Source: Telopea speciosissima (Eukaryota; Streptophyta; Magnoliopsida; Proteales; Proteaceae). Taken from it: 64,000 bases of DNA. Where the stretch lies: contig NC_057926.1 in assembly GCF_018873765.1 (NCBI RefSeq), positions 35,076,946 to 35,140,945 on the forward strand, read 5' to 3'. Shown here one piece after another: positions 1-10,941 of the stretch. The stretch's first letter is position 1, and each line of letters starts with the position of its first letter. Below the pieces are notes generated by a model. That model had not been told where the DNA came from. It worked only from the letters and a program-made list of their open reading frames with translations, and did not search any database. Position numbers and translations under genes: made by a program.

Positions 1-518
1 CCCCTTTGCCTCTCAAGGGGGTGGAGCAGAAGACCCAGGAGCAGTGGCAATAGAAGATGAACGCGGAAGGATAATAGGCGGCCTAGTCCTCACTGAACTA
101 GGGGGATCAGGGCCCCTCTTCTGCTTGGTCCCAACGACCTCAGAAGGAGAAGAAGCAGGAACTGCAGGATCAATAGCAGAAGAACCATCCCCAGGGAAGC
201 AGTCTGAGTACTCCTCTTCCGCAGGTTAGAGCGGAAGACACTAAGATATGGTCGTATGTCCACTGCACAACGACACCCAATCAAAAACACAAGGCAAGTC
301 AAACAGTGGATACATGGAAGAAAAGTACATAAGCAAACATCCAAGAAGCCAAATATCTTACCAGGACTCAACTTCCAAAGGCATAAGAAGGCCTCGGAAT
401 CCAATTGACGGACGTCGAATGGGTCACATCCCTGACATCGCTGGAGGGAGTCACGCTCAAAGTAGCTCAACTCAAGAGGGCGGTTCACCCTCTTGACATC
501 CATGACCTCCCAGGTAGA

Positions 519-1214
519 TCACAGTGCACATCGGGGGACCATGGCAAAAAAGAAGCGATCCCTCCAATACTTCACCGAGCTAGTGATCCCCATAAGAGGA
601 TCGAGCGTGACAAGAGACCCCCTAGGGAGACGATGGGCGAAGTGGTAGCACCCGCCTTCCCCCTTCTTCAAAACATAGAAGTACGAGAACAGGGGAGCAG
701 TAGCAGCACGCCCCATCCGGGCGAAGAACACATAAAAACCCAGGATGACACGCCAAGAGTTGGGCAACACCTGCCCAGGGGTAAGGCACCAGTGCTCCAA
801 CACCAGCTCCATGAAACAGGAGATAAGGAAGCGAAGACCATGGGTGAAGAAAATACGGTAAAGGCAGACCTCATCCGCTAGATGGGAGTAAGCACGGTCA
901 TCAGGACCAGGGACGCGAAGCACGACCTCAAAGGGCATATGGTACTCCCGACGAAGTGATGCCAAGTTCGAAGAAGTCAAGATGCTAGGAATGTGAGTCA
1001 ACTTACTCTTAGGGTCACCAACTGAAGTAGAAGCTCTGGAGGCCTTACGACCCCTACTAGGGGCGAAACCTCCAGAAACCTCCTCCTCCCCATCACTAGC
1101 AACTGGGGAAGGCAAAGAAGAAGAAGTATCTGCGGGGGATGATGACCCCGAAGAAGACTCCTCAGCGGATCCAACCACGACCGTAGTTAGATCAGAGTCG
1201 TCCGATGATGACAT
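519..1214 (-). CDS. antisense ORF of a Tat-lineage Gypsy element (putative gypsy-type transposon domain)
   Basis: A 231-residue open frame on the strand opposite to the LTR. Residues 1-70 are acidic and Ser-rich. Residues about 75-215 look like the plant 'putative gypsy type transposon' domain (PF04195-like): a conserved pattern of aromatic residues around 'FFTHGLRFLISCFM', then 'TPGQVLPNSWRVILGFYVFF', then 'YWRDRFFF'. This domain is common in plant transposon annotations and its molecular function is unknown. The start is the ATG at 1214-1212, followed by a typical acidic leader. The frame is fully open, which is notable for an element fragment. Further minus-strand reading into 1-503 is open in pieces but shows no domain I recognise. 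Confidence 0.6.
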   Translation of the reverse strand: MSSSDDSDLTTVVVGSAEESSSGSSSPADTSSSLPSPVASDGEEEVSGGFAPSRGRKASRASTSVGDPKSKLTHIPSILTSSNLASLRREYHMPFEVVLRVPGPDDRAYSHLADEVCLYRIFFTHGLRFLISCFMELVLEHWCLTPGQVLPNSWRVILGFYVFFARMGRAATAPLFSYFYVLKKGEGGCYHFAHRLPRGSLVTLDPLMGITSSVKYWRDRFFFAMVPRCAL

Positions 1215-1390
1215 GGATAAACAATGAAGCAGATGGGCTACTTACTTAGCACAACGGTCTCCCAAAGCCAAGTAACCCATGCGGAGAGAGGGAGGCCAAC
1301 CTGTGTCCATCAATGCAGATCCAAAAAAAAAAAAAAAAAAGAAGAAGAAGGAAGAACAGCACGTACCAAGCACAGCCCAAGACATGGTCA

Positions 1391-1675
1391 GGGGCGCCGA
1401 TCGAGTACAGGCGTGGACGCAGACCATGGACAGACACAGGCTCAGATTGAGGACGCCAATTGAAGCAGGGGCACGAACCCAAGTCAAGTGCGGATCGTCG
1501 TAGGGGCGCCGATCGAAGTCACATGGGTGCGAACCCCAAGTCTAGCGTGGATCACCTCAGGGGCACCGATCGAAGTCACAGGGGCACGGACCCAAAGTCG
1601 GGTGCGGCTCGCTAGTAGGGCGCCAATCGAAGTCGCAGGCACGGACCGCCTAGGTGCGAATTGGCTAGACACGGA
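1391..1675. repeat. about 57-bp imperfect tandem repeat, 5 copies
   Basis: The phrase GGGGCGCCGATCGAAGTC and close variants recurs at about 1391, 1450, 1503, 1560 and 1617, each followed by a 'gcacgaacccaagt'-like segment. The spacing is 53-59 bp. It lies between the antisense ORF and the LTR, where Tat-lineage elements usually carry tandem repeats. Confidence 0.75.
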
Positions 1676-2297
1676 CTGCCTGGGCGCAGACTATAGATGA
1701 ACACTGATCAAACGTCGATCGAACTAGACATAAGTCGGGCACGTCGATTTTGAACAACAGGTGAGCATAGACCAAGGCAAACTAGGCACACGAATGCAAG
1801 TACAAGGCAAAGACATAGCACAATGAGCAAGACACAGGTCGAGCACCAAGCCACGCACGCCAAAGCAAGCCAAGTTCCAAGGCAAGGGTAGTAGCCAAGA
1901 GGTGCCAAGCAAGCAAATGAAGGACACTACTCCTCCTTGTGACCCAAGAACAAACACATGGGGGGCACAATGAATAGTGACCAAACTCAAAGTCCAAGTA
2001 AAAGTAGAAGAAGTAAAAAGCAAAATGTGGAAAAGCAAGACAGAGAAGAAGAGAAAAATGAAGAGGAAAAAGTGAAAAGAGAAGAAAGGACTAAGAGTAT
2101 ATATATCTACAACAAGGAGAAGAGAAAAAGACAAAGAAGATGGGAGAGGAGAGGTTTGAACCCACAACCTCTCTCTCACCAAGCAATTCACAAGCACATC
2201 CTCAGAGAAGAGATTATTCATAGGGAACCCCCTAATCGGTACGAGAATGCAGAGGATACTCTCTTGAGCACTCCGTTCCAAGAGAGTGGGGGGCAAA

Positions 2298-2993
2298 TGA
2301 TGAACCCAAATTCACACCAGCCAATCAGAGGTCGCCACGTGTCATGGCCCAAAGAAGGGGGCCAAGACAGAGCCAGCGAAGAACCAACCGCAGGCGCCGA
2401 TCACAAGCACCCACGGGCGCGAACCCCCTTGGGTGCGCCACCCTTGGGCGCCAATCCCATCGGGCGTGGTCTCCTTCGAACACGGCGATCACCACCATCA
2501 ACAAGACACAGACCGACATCACCAAGGACTCTAGGCCACTGCCTATCAAGTCACGTAGTTTGAATGGGCTCATATACTAAGAACCTCCTCTACCACGAAG
2601 GTAGGACTATCCACCACGGATACTAAGTCTATCATGACACTACGTCTCTCAGGAAGACAAATACCAAGTCTATCGTGACACCACGTTTCACGGGAAGATA
2701 ACCAGTCAAGGAGGAGCCCTGCTACTCAGGGACTCTATCACCTACAACGGACACTCTATAACAACTGGGACTCTCCACACTGCCATACTCTACTATAAAA
2801 GGCAAGGTACTCAGCCCCATCAAGGGACATCTTAACTCATCTTGAATACTACTATTCATCTATTTGCTCAGAGAGATCTAACTTAGGCATCGGAGAGTCC
2901 TAGGCCAGAACCACACCGGTTCTCTTTTGTCACCCAGGGTCTTTTGCAGGTTACGGCACTCGAAGGACCACTGAGTGATTTCTTGACACAACA
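2298..2993 (+). repeat. 3' LTR of the Tat-type Gypsy element
   Basis: About 696 bp starting TGATGAACCC directly after a GGGGGG-rich polypurine tract and ending TTGACACAACA. A TATA-like ACTATAAAAGG lies near 2792-2802, followed by a C-rich initiator region. The terminal segment 'ggcatcggagagtcctagg' and 'accacaccggttctc' is a phrase I associate with the R-U5 part of plant Gypsy LTRs. The partner LTR is outside the window, so boundaries are inferred from TG...CA ends and the tract. A 5-bp target duplication cannot be tested here. Confidence 0.65.
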
Positions 2994-3171
2994 ATGACTA
3001 AAGAGTTCACCTTGGTAATAGGAAAATTTTCTCCAAATAGGGTAGAGTTTTCCTTCATATACGGTGAAAAGAGAATCTCTTAATCCATAGGTTTGGGTGG
3101 TTAGATGGGACTTTTGGAAAAGTGTCAAAGGCATTTTGGACTTCATACAATAGAGGTTGAGAGATTAATCA

Positions 3172-3935
3172 ACGGTGTCAAATGAGACGGTTCTGGGTAT
3201 TTAGGGCGGTTCCTTATCGGTTCCAATCTCAAAGGGGTCAATCCCAGAACCATCATGTATAACGATCTCAAAACTAGTATTTAGTCCCCTTTAGTAATGA
3301 GATGTTCCAATTTTGGCTCGTTAACGGGTCTAGACACTCAGTCTCAAACACTCAAATATAAGTATTTCTTTATAATTACAACATAACCCGGTTCTGTTCC
3401 TTAACAAATTATGGCCCTCAAAATCTCAAACACTCAAATATAAGTGTTTCTTTGACACACAATCCTATTCTTTGTAATAACAACATAATTTTTTTATTAA
3501 TTATGACTATTAAGTATTAGCTAACCTTAAATAAGTAAAGGGAAAAAGATCTCTGTCCGGGAGTGTGGCCTACGCCAGCACTCCCATGAGTCTATCTCTC
3601 TCCTCCCTATGTGAAAAGACACCTCAACCACCTTGTTTTAAGGAGGAGAGAGATAGACTCATGGGAGTGCTGGCGTAGACCACACTCCCGTACAGAAAAC
3701 TGCTTCCCATAAGTAAATAAGCATCTTAAACAAGTTCTTGTGGTTCCGGTTCCGGCTCAAGATGGTTCCTTATTGATCTTTTGGTTCTAGACATATTGGG
3801 CACCTGTCCTAGAACCATCCTGTCCCATTTAAGAATCAGTCCCAAAATTAGTTCCCAAAATCATCTCATTTAATAATGGGGCGGGTCGGTGTACTTGGAC
3901 GGTTCCCGACTTCAATCCCAAATTGACACCATTTT
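3172..3935. mobile_element. degenerate hAT-like MITE
   Basis: The ends GGTGTCAAATGAGAC (about 3175) and the reverse complement of CAAATTGACACC (about 3933) form short inverted ends resembling the TAGGGGTGTCAA ends of the better preserved elements at 13163 and 60092. The interior carries repeated 'ggttcc' and 'ctcaaacactcaaatataagt' motifs (the latter at about 3346 and 3428). It contains the 169-bp Mutator-like MITE at 3540. No clear target duplication is left, so the borders are approximate. Confidence 0.35.
3540..3708. mobile_element. Mutator-like MITE, 169 bp, with 9-bp TSD
   Basis: A near-palindrome. The left arm (3540-3606) and right arm (about 3640-3708) are inverted copies containing GAGTGTGGCCTACGCCAGCA and TAGACTCATGGGAGTGCTGG. 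Terminal GGGAA matches the inverted TTCCC. A perfect 9-bp direct repeat ATAAGTAAA flanks it at 3531-3539 and 3709-3717. Long inverted repeats with a 9-bp duplication are the hallmark of non-autonomous Mutator-like elements. A half copy of the family lies at 17939-18008. Confidence 0.85.
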
Positions 3936-5757
3936 AGTACCAGGTTTTTTTGAAAGACGAGTCAAGTAAAAAAGCTAGTTTTCCAAGAGACTTGGACCAA
4001 AAAAATAAAACTATGATTTTATGAAAGGGGGAGAAAGATGTGAACCAAGAGACTTGGACCCACATGGGCTTTAACACTCCACACTCTACAAAATGCACTA
4101 AGTCTTTTTTGTTTTATATATGGGCACTAGGCCCATTTGTTACTTAAGCCTTTGTTGGTAGTAGAATGATTTATTTTTTTTATTTTTTTTTTTTAATTAT
4201 TTTTTTTGGTGGGGGGGGGGGGGGGTGGGGGGCGGGTATGAAAATAATAGAATGAGAATGCTTTATCTAGAATGTGTTGTAAGGTCTTATCAAGCTATCA
4301 ACCGCTAGCTGAGAATCCAACAACACCAATACGTTGAAGACGAAGATAGGGAGGGAGTCATATTTTTAGCGAAAGAATGTGTTGGATGAAGAAGAAGAAC
4401 ATTGATGACAAAAGCCTTGTGAACATGGTTCGTAATCTCGGATCAAATCGGTCGGTATCAGTCGGATCAGATCGGTATCGATTGTGACCGATCCCGAGAT
4501 ATGACTGATCCTGTTAAGGTATTGTGAATCGGTATCATAACAGGATAACCATTTCGGATTGGGTGATCCGATCCAATACGTATGACTTAAAACCCTTTTT
4601 TCCTTCGTTCTTTGAGTCTTTAAATCGCGATTCACAGATTTGGCAGCCTAAAATCCGGGAGAAAAAATGGAAATCTTACCATTTTGACTAGGGAATTGAT
4701 TAAAGAAATATTTAATTCCATTTAAACATTTACCTTCTTAAGGTAATTAGGGTTTAAAACCCAGATTTTCTAATTTTTCTTCTTCCTAAGTTTTTCACAC
4801 TATGATTTAGATTATTGGGAGCCTTAAATCTGCACGATAGAAGGGAGGGATCTTATCATGTTTTTTCACTAAGAATTAAAACGTGGAGTTTTTTTAGCTA
4901 ATGGCGGTAGTAGATGAGGTTAAGGAGAGAAATCCGTGAACTAAAAGGGAGCGATCTTATCATGTTTTTCACTAGGAATTAAACGTGGAGCTTTTTTAGC
5001 TAATGGCGGTAGTGGATGAGGTTGAGGAGGCAGACAAGGTAAGCTCAACATAAAAATAGGGATTAGATAAGTTCAAATTAGGGATTAAACATGATTAGCA
5101 TGTTTTCACTTTTCTTTTTTTTTTTTCTTAATATTTTTCTGGCCGATTTTAGGACCTTTCCAACAAAACCGAGTTTTTTGCAAATTTTGAATGACCCTGA
5201 CCAATTTTAATCAATCCGAATCGGTATCAGATCGATTTTGGCCTTGACCGATCTAGGGATTAAGAACCTTGCTTGTGAAGGCTTTCTTCACTGTTAAAGT
5301 TGGAAGGTTGCTTTGTTGGTAAGTCTATGAAAATCATACCATCCATTCCTAGGATCAAATCCCACCATTAACACAGTTTCTAATATCTAGTGCCTCACTC
5401 ACTGAGCTAACGTTTTTTTCTGTTATAAAATCTCTAATATCTAACAACTAATCTAAAAATTGGGAAAAGGGAAAAATAAATGAAACTAAATTTTAAATCC
5501 TTGTGAGTTCTCACTATAGCTTGTAAGGTACAAGTGAGGAGAGAGGGTTAAAAGTTCTCTTGTAGGAGTGACCACCTAGATGAGGGTCTAGGATCCGAAA
5601 TGATTTTGTATGTAGCATATATAGTTGAGCATCATGTATGTAAAATTGCAAATCTAGTCGACTAGTCATGATTTAGGTATCTAGGCCAAAAAGCAATAAA
5701 GCATGCATGGAATTAATATAGACATGATGTACATTATTTTAATGAAGCTAGAAAGGA
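3936..5757. other. non-coding stretch with repeats, no gene seen
   Basis: AT-rich DNA with a homopolymer block (T-rich then G-rich, about 4162-4236), two blocks of degenerate 'gatcggtatcgat / gaccgatc' sequence (about 4430-4580 and 5190-5270) that look like the ends of an old MITE, and a local duplication at 4842-5031. An 89-codon frame on the minus strand at 4366-4635 only reads through the cggtatc-type repeats and is not credible as a gene. Confidence 0.6.
4842..5031. repeat. two-copy direct repeat, about 85 bp each
   Basis: The segment GGGAGGGATCTTATCATG ... TAGCTAATGGCGGTAGTAG at 4842-4929 recurs with a few changes at 4947-5031, a period of about 104 bp. It is a local tandem duplication with no coding content. 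Confidence 0.75.
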
Positions 5758-6465
5758 TGAATTGTCACGCCCCCAGAAAGCCTAGACCTAGTGGGGCCCA
5801 TGACACCGGATCTAGTTGGAGTCGGTGCAAGTTAATTTAACATTCACCATAAAACATGTAATATGTATGGATCATAAACATTCTTAGAGCCTAAAGCTTT
5901 GCTACCATCATAGGTAATCTATCAAAAGATCCATAACGTACATAATATCCATTAGAGTTCAGCGGAAACATTCATGGGTTAGGGGCATCAAAATTGAAAA
6001 AATTAAACCATTCAACCATTCATAAATCCCCAATACTCACCTATCAGGTAGTAACATTGTTGACATATATCCTCAATATTTATAGACATCCTTTAAAATA
6101 TAACATAAGACATTGTTCAAAACAAAAGTCTAAACATCTATAACATTGACCTTAACTAAACTTCAATTCAAATAATAGAAAGGTCTTCTTCAGTCTAAGT
6201 GATCCTGTTCGATCACAATTCCCTTCCCTTTATCCTTAACTCCTTACTCTGTAAAAATATTTAACAATAATGGGATGAGCTTTACAGCCCAGTGAGCAAG
6301 ATAAACAATTATGCAGAACTATACATATACATAATCCATAACCATTCTTAGGACAACATACATCATGCATCATTTTCATCTTTTTTTAAATCATTCATAT
6401 GTTACCCAATTCCATTCTCAACCTTAGTCTCAACTTCTTTTGGGTGTGGTATCCTTTCATACTGA

Positions 6466-6605
6466 ATCATGTCTTAGCTAAAATCTTAATGCCTCTCATA
6501 GCATTTGAGTCAAGTCATGTCTTGGCCTTAGCCTCAACTTCTCACATAACATTTGTGTTGAGTCATGTCTTGGCCTTAGCCTCAATGCCTCTTATGATAC
6601 CATTT
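6466..6605. repeat. 48-bp tandem repeat inside the Tekay-type LTR
   Basis: 'gtcatgtcttggccttagcc' occurs at 6514 and 6562, with a weaker earlier copy near 6467 ('atcatgtcttagctaaaatc'). The period is 48 bp and there are about three units. Confidence 0.6.
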
Positions 6606-9600
6606 ATACCATCCCGAGTCGTCAATTGACTTACGGCTTCAAATGACTTTCTTTCCTTTACGCTTAGACATTTATTGTGTACTAAAAGTACCATTTTATA
6701 AACCATTCTTAACATCTTGAACATGTACATGATACATAGGAAGCCTATCATAATTGCATGTACAATAAGAATACATAACATTTATTCCATTCCTTTGTCC
6801 ATTTATAATCCCATGTAATCATGCATTCATTCATCCATTCACATTATAGACATGGAAAAAATAAACATTATATCATCATCAATCATATCTTTGCATTTAG
6901 ATTCTCACTCATGGTCCATCAATCATACATTCTTGTCATTGTAACCAATCACTATACACATAATACATAATTATAATATCTTTTCATATTGAGCCTTCAT
7001 ACTCACATTCTAACAAGCATCCTTTATATCTATCATGTGTGCATAGTTCATAATTAGCATAAACATTAGTTAACATTCATTCCAATCACCATTCATACAT
7101 GCATAGCCTATTAGCTACATGTCCTAACATAATTAAGTATCGTTACTCACCTTTCAAACGTTTTTCAATCTTCTAACTTTTAGTTAACTTCGAATGGCCC
7201 TACGGGTCACCCAAATACCGAGTTATTACGTGATTTTTAGTGCCCAAAGACTGACCAATGGGGACAACTAAATCATATAAAAACATCTTAATAATATCCA
7301 TTTTTTACCCCTAACGGTCGACCGGTGGTTCCAAAAGCGCATTCGGTCAATGCCCGATAGACCACTAGACAGACCAGCAGGCTTTGGTTGACTTGTAGAT
7401 CATACCGATCGATCGGTTCCTGAAAAACCTGCTCGCAAAGGTCGAGAAACCATGGGAAATTATCCAAAGCTTGTGGATTTTATCCCCAAACCTCCATGCA
7501 CAAATTTTAATAAATAAACCCATGAAAACATGCATCCTAAGCAACCTAGAATGCTCAAATTAACTCATGTATGATCAATTAAAGAAACCAATTCAAATTA
7601 TACCGTCTTCCTCAATGAAAACCTCAAAACCTAGGGTTCTTTACTTGAATCCTCAATCAAAACATGAAATCTCCTTAATCCATTACAGTTCTAGCTTCAA
7701 CACAACCTAAATAAGATATTCAAACCATTAATAGAATGAATCCTCGCGTGGTTGCAAAATCAAATCACTTCCATAACCTTTATCTTAAGAAATACCTTAA
7801 AAACCTCCCAAAAATGGGATTAACTCTTCTTGGATTGCAATACCTATCAAATACAACAAATAACCCTCTTAATTAAGTTATTCTAACAACAATCTAAGAA
7901 ACCAAATCATACTTTAGCTACCATGGTAAAACCAAAGAAAATTAAGGTTCTATTAACTCAAAATCCCTTGAATGAGTTCACCTCCTCAATCGTTTGCTCT
8001 AATCCTTCATTAATCACATACATCTTCAATCATAAGTCTTCATTCCATCATCTTCAAGCCATTTTCTTACTCTTCTCACTCTCTAACCCTAATTTAGTAA
8101 AGTGGAGAAGAAACCTTGTTATGAGAATAAGCTTCTCCATAAAGAAATACTTATAATCAGTGACGAACTTGTAAATACTTGGGTTTCTTAAGAGAATACC
8201 CATAAAACCAATCCAATAATCCTTACCGTAAATCCCTCAACCAATAGTGAATCACTATGGGATATATACTTAGGGTCTTTCCTACTATGCCCTTAGTTCT
8301 CTAGCCTAATAATGAATTAGACCAAAATCACTTAAAATAAACCAAGACAGAGCCATGATGAATCAACATCAAACCATAATCATAAGTGAACCCAAAATTA
8401 GGGCTGTAAATGGAGCCAAAAATCCGAATCCGATCCAAGTTCAAATCCGTTTAGGAGGTTCCGAATTCGGAATTTTGGTTTCCGAAAATATCTGAATCCG
8501 TCCAAAAGCTAATCAGATTCAGAGTCGGATAGTTTTATTTCGGATCGGATAATAATCGGATAATTTGTTAGGCGATTGTAAAATATGATTATTTAATATT
8601 TTTTATAAAAACATATGAATATTACTATATTACCCCTATTATTAGTACTTTTATAGGGTTATTTTGGTAATATGAATCCTAACTCTTAACCTAAAACGGC
8701 CTAAACCCTAATCAACTAATTCTTATTCCCTTATTCCCCCTTTCACTCTCAACTCTCAAGTCTCAACGCCTCAAGCCCTCAGCGGCGCTGACACTTTGCA
8801 CTCAAGCCTCAAGCTTCAAGGTTGCTCAAGGCCTCAACTCTCACTCTCGATTCTTGACTATCAGCGGCACTGGCAACGACACGCGCATAACCCTCTCGAC
8901 TCTTGACTCTCACCGGCAACAACAGGTTCTATCTTTTGAGCGTGTTAAATTAGTTCTTCGCCTCATTTGCTGGTACAGTTGGGTCTGATTAGTTCTCTGA
9001 GCTTGTGAACCTTTAAGCCGAGTAAGAACGAGACACATTTCAATCACTGAATTCAGGTATTTACATTCTTAAAAACTTTCTTCCACTAAAAAATTGCATG
9101 GAAATTTTTGAATTTTCTTACATGAGGGCCCAGAAGGAGACGAAGAGCACCCATCATCTCTCTCTCTCTCATCATTTATGTCTTTACATAAAGAACATCA
9201 CATCAGAGGCTGTCAGAACTCCTCATTTCCTCCTCCTCCTTTGTCATGGCAAAAGCAGAAGAAGAAGAGAGTGAAACTGTTTCCCACATGATGCTAACCA
9301 TCCACCTACCTTTTCTTAATAGTTAGGAAACCACTACCCACTCTTTTATCCTAAACTCACTCATAGCCAGTTCACTCCTACTATTATCTCCAAAATCCTA
9401 CATGGCCAATCCCACCAAACACTGTATCTTCATTTATCTCAAATACTTCTTTCTATTATTCCCCACTTAATTGCCCTGAATCTTCAAAACTCAACCTCCC
9501 ACAATTACGCAAACCCCATATGCATGAATATCACCAACCCAACCCGACCCGGCTTCACCAATTTAGATTTGAGAGGGACAACTGTGAAAAAGCTCCTGAA

Positions 9601-10941
9601 TCCTGATAATGTCCAATGTAGTTAATGGAGGTTTTTTTATTTATTAGGTTTGTAATACTATTTGTTTATGGTCTTTATTTCTGTGCTCACTAATAAATCT
9701 TTACTATTGCACGGGTAATTCTTCTGATGCAGAAATGTTTCTTGCCTTTTGCTCATTGTATTGGATTTGTGTTGTTCGAGGTCTATTTCATTTTTTACTG
9801 ACCACCATGGAATCACCCTATCTTGTGATCTCCATGCAATTGAATAGATTATATAGCGGATTGTGTACTGCAAAAAAACCGTTTGAAAATTTTAGCCATT
9901 CTGTATGGCTAAGCTCTGATCAGTATGGAATCTATGTTGTTATCTTTTGCTTACTGATGCTATTAATTGCTATTTTAATCCTAATCTCAACACATGTATC
10001 ATTCTTTCTTGATTACTTGTTATGATGCTCATTTCAATTACAGGCGAATCCTACTTTTTTTTATTGAAAGTTGAAACTCTGTGGGGTTGTTCTTCTCCCC
10101 TAAGTACTTTACTAGTACAAAGAATTAGAATTGCTTAGGTGAACAATCTTGATTCAAGCTGACATACCTACTATTTGTCCTTAATTTTTTTGATTCTCCT
10201 GTTAAAGTTGCATGCATTCTGTTTCATTCTGTTTTAACTTTTTCCTTTTCCTAGGAATTTTGACATACATATCATGTTTTATATAGGCTTATGATATCTA
10301 TTGGTGCCATTCAATTTTGGTTGTCTTCTCTTTTTCCTATTGTAGAAAGTTGTGATATTGAGATGCTAATCAACTGCTTTTAGTCTCGATTTTTAAAGCT
10401 ATGAAGATAATTTCTTGTATCTTGAAAAGTTTGTTAGTTCTCTTTCTCCCCCCCCCCCTCTCTCTTTTCTTTTAGTTTGGTGTTTTGGTCTCGTATTTCT
10501 TCAACGTGATGGTTGCCTTTTTCCTTTGTTATAAGTATAAATCCATGTGAGAGACATGAATTTCCTCTATAGATCCTAAGTGTATCCTGATTAATTTTTC
10601 TCTCTTCCCTCATTTGTTTTTAGATTGAACAATCTTGATTCAAGACTGATTTTTTGGAAGACTTGAGCTAGGAGCAAGGATTGGAAGGGCCCAAGAAAGT
10701 GGGAGTGGGTTTCTCTAAGAGGTAAGTTACCTTCCTTATCAAATTTCTAATCAAATTTCTAAAATTAATTTTGTGGGTTAATGTTGGTTTTGAACATATA
10801 TTTGGTTGAATATTTCTATTTTAGGGTTTTAGTTTTGTAATTATGTTCTAATATGTATATTTGTAGTAGATACTTGACAATGCTACTATTTTTTTTAAAT
10901 GTTTGTTGACACTTGATAATTGTCTAACTGTAGAGATTAGA

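Larger units (their letters stand above)
1..2993 (+). mobile_element. 3' part of a Ty3/Gypsy element, Tat lineage
   Basis: The window opens inside an LTR retrotransposon read on the plus strand. In order it shows an antisense ORF (519-1214), a purine-rich A tract (about 1322-1350), an array of about 57-bp tandem repeats (1391-1675), a polypurine stretch ending in GGGGGG at 2293 and an LTR (2298-2993). Known family knowledge: Tat-lineage elements such as Grande and Retand carry an antisense ORF and tandem repeats between pol and the 3' LTR, so the layout fits. Gag, pol and the 5' LTR would lie to the left of the window. Stretches 1-518 and 1676-2297 hold no recognisable domain. The lineage call is inference because no RT is visible here. 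Confidence 0.7.

Noticed and set aside
90..503. 137-codon minus-strand frame next to the antisense ORF
   Set aside because: No recognisable domain and a leucine-rich low-complexity tail; it may be decayed extension sequence but cannot be supported as a gene.
1958..2563. 201-codon plus-strand frame rich in Lys, Glu and Arg
   Set aside because: It runs across the boundary into the LTR, has composition typical of a purine-rich tract, and shows no domain.
4366..4635. 89-codon minus-strand frame
   Set aside because: It is made by translating the cggtatcgat-type repeats; no homology signal.
5763..8390. Search for a hidden gene cargo in the long LTR
   Set aside because: Only short AT-rich chance frames; length and position are explained by a Tekay-type LTR.
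9735..10025. 96-codon hydrophobic frame upstream of the hAT transposase
   Set aside because: It lies in the AT-rich leader or intron region of the hAT element; looks like chance hydrophobic reading of T-rich DNA.
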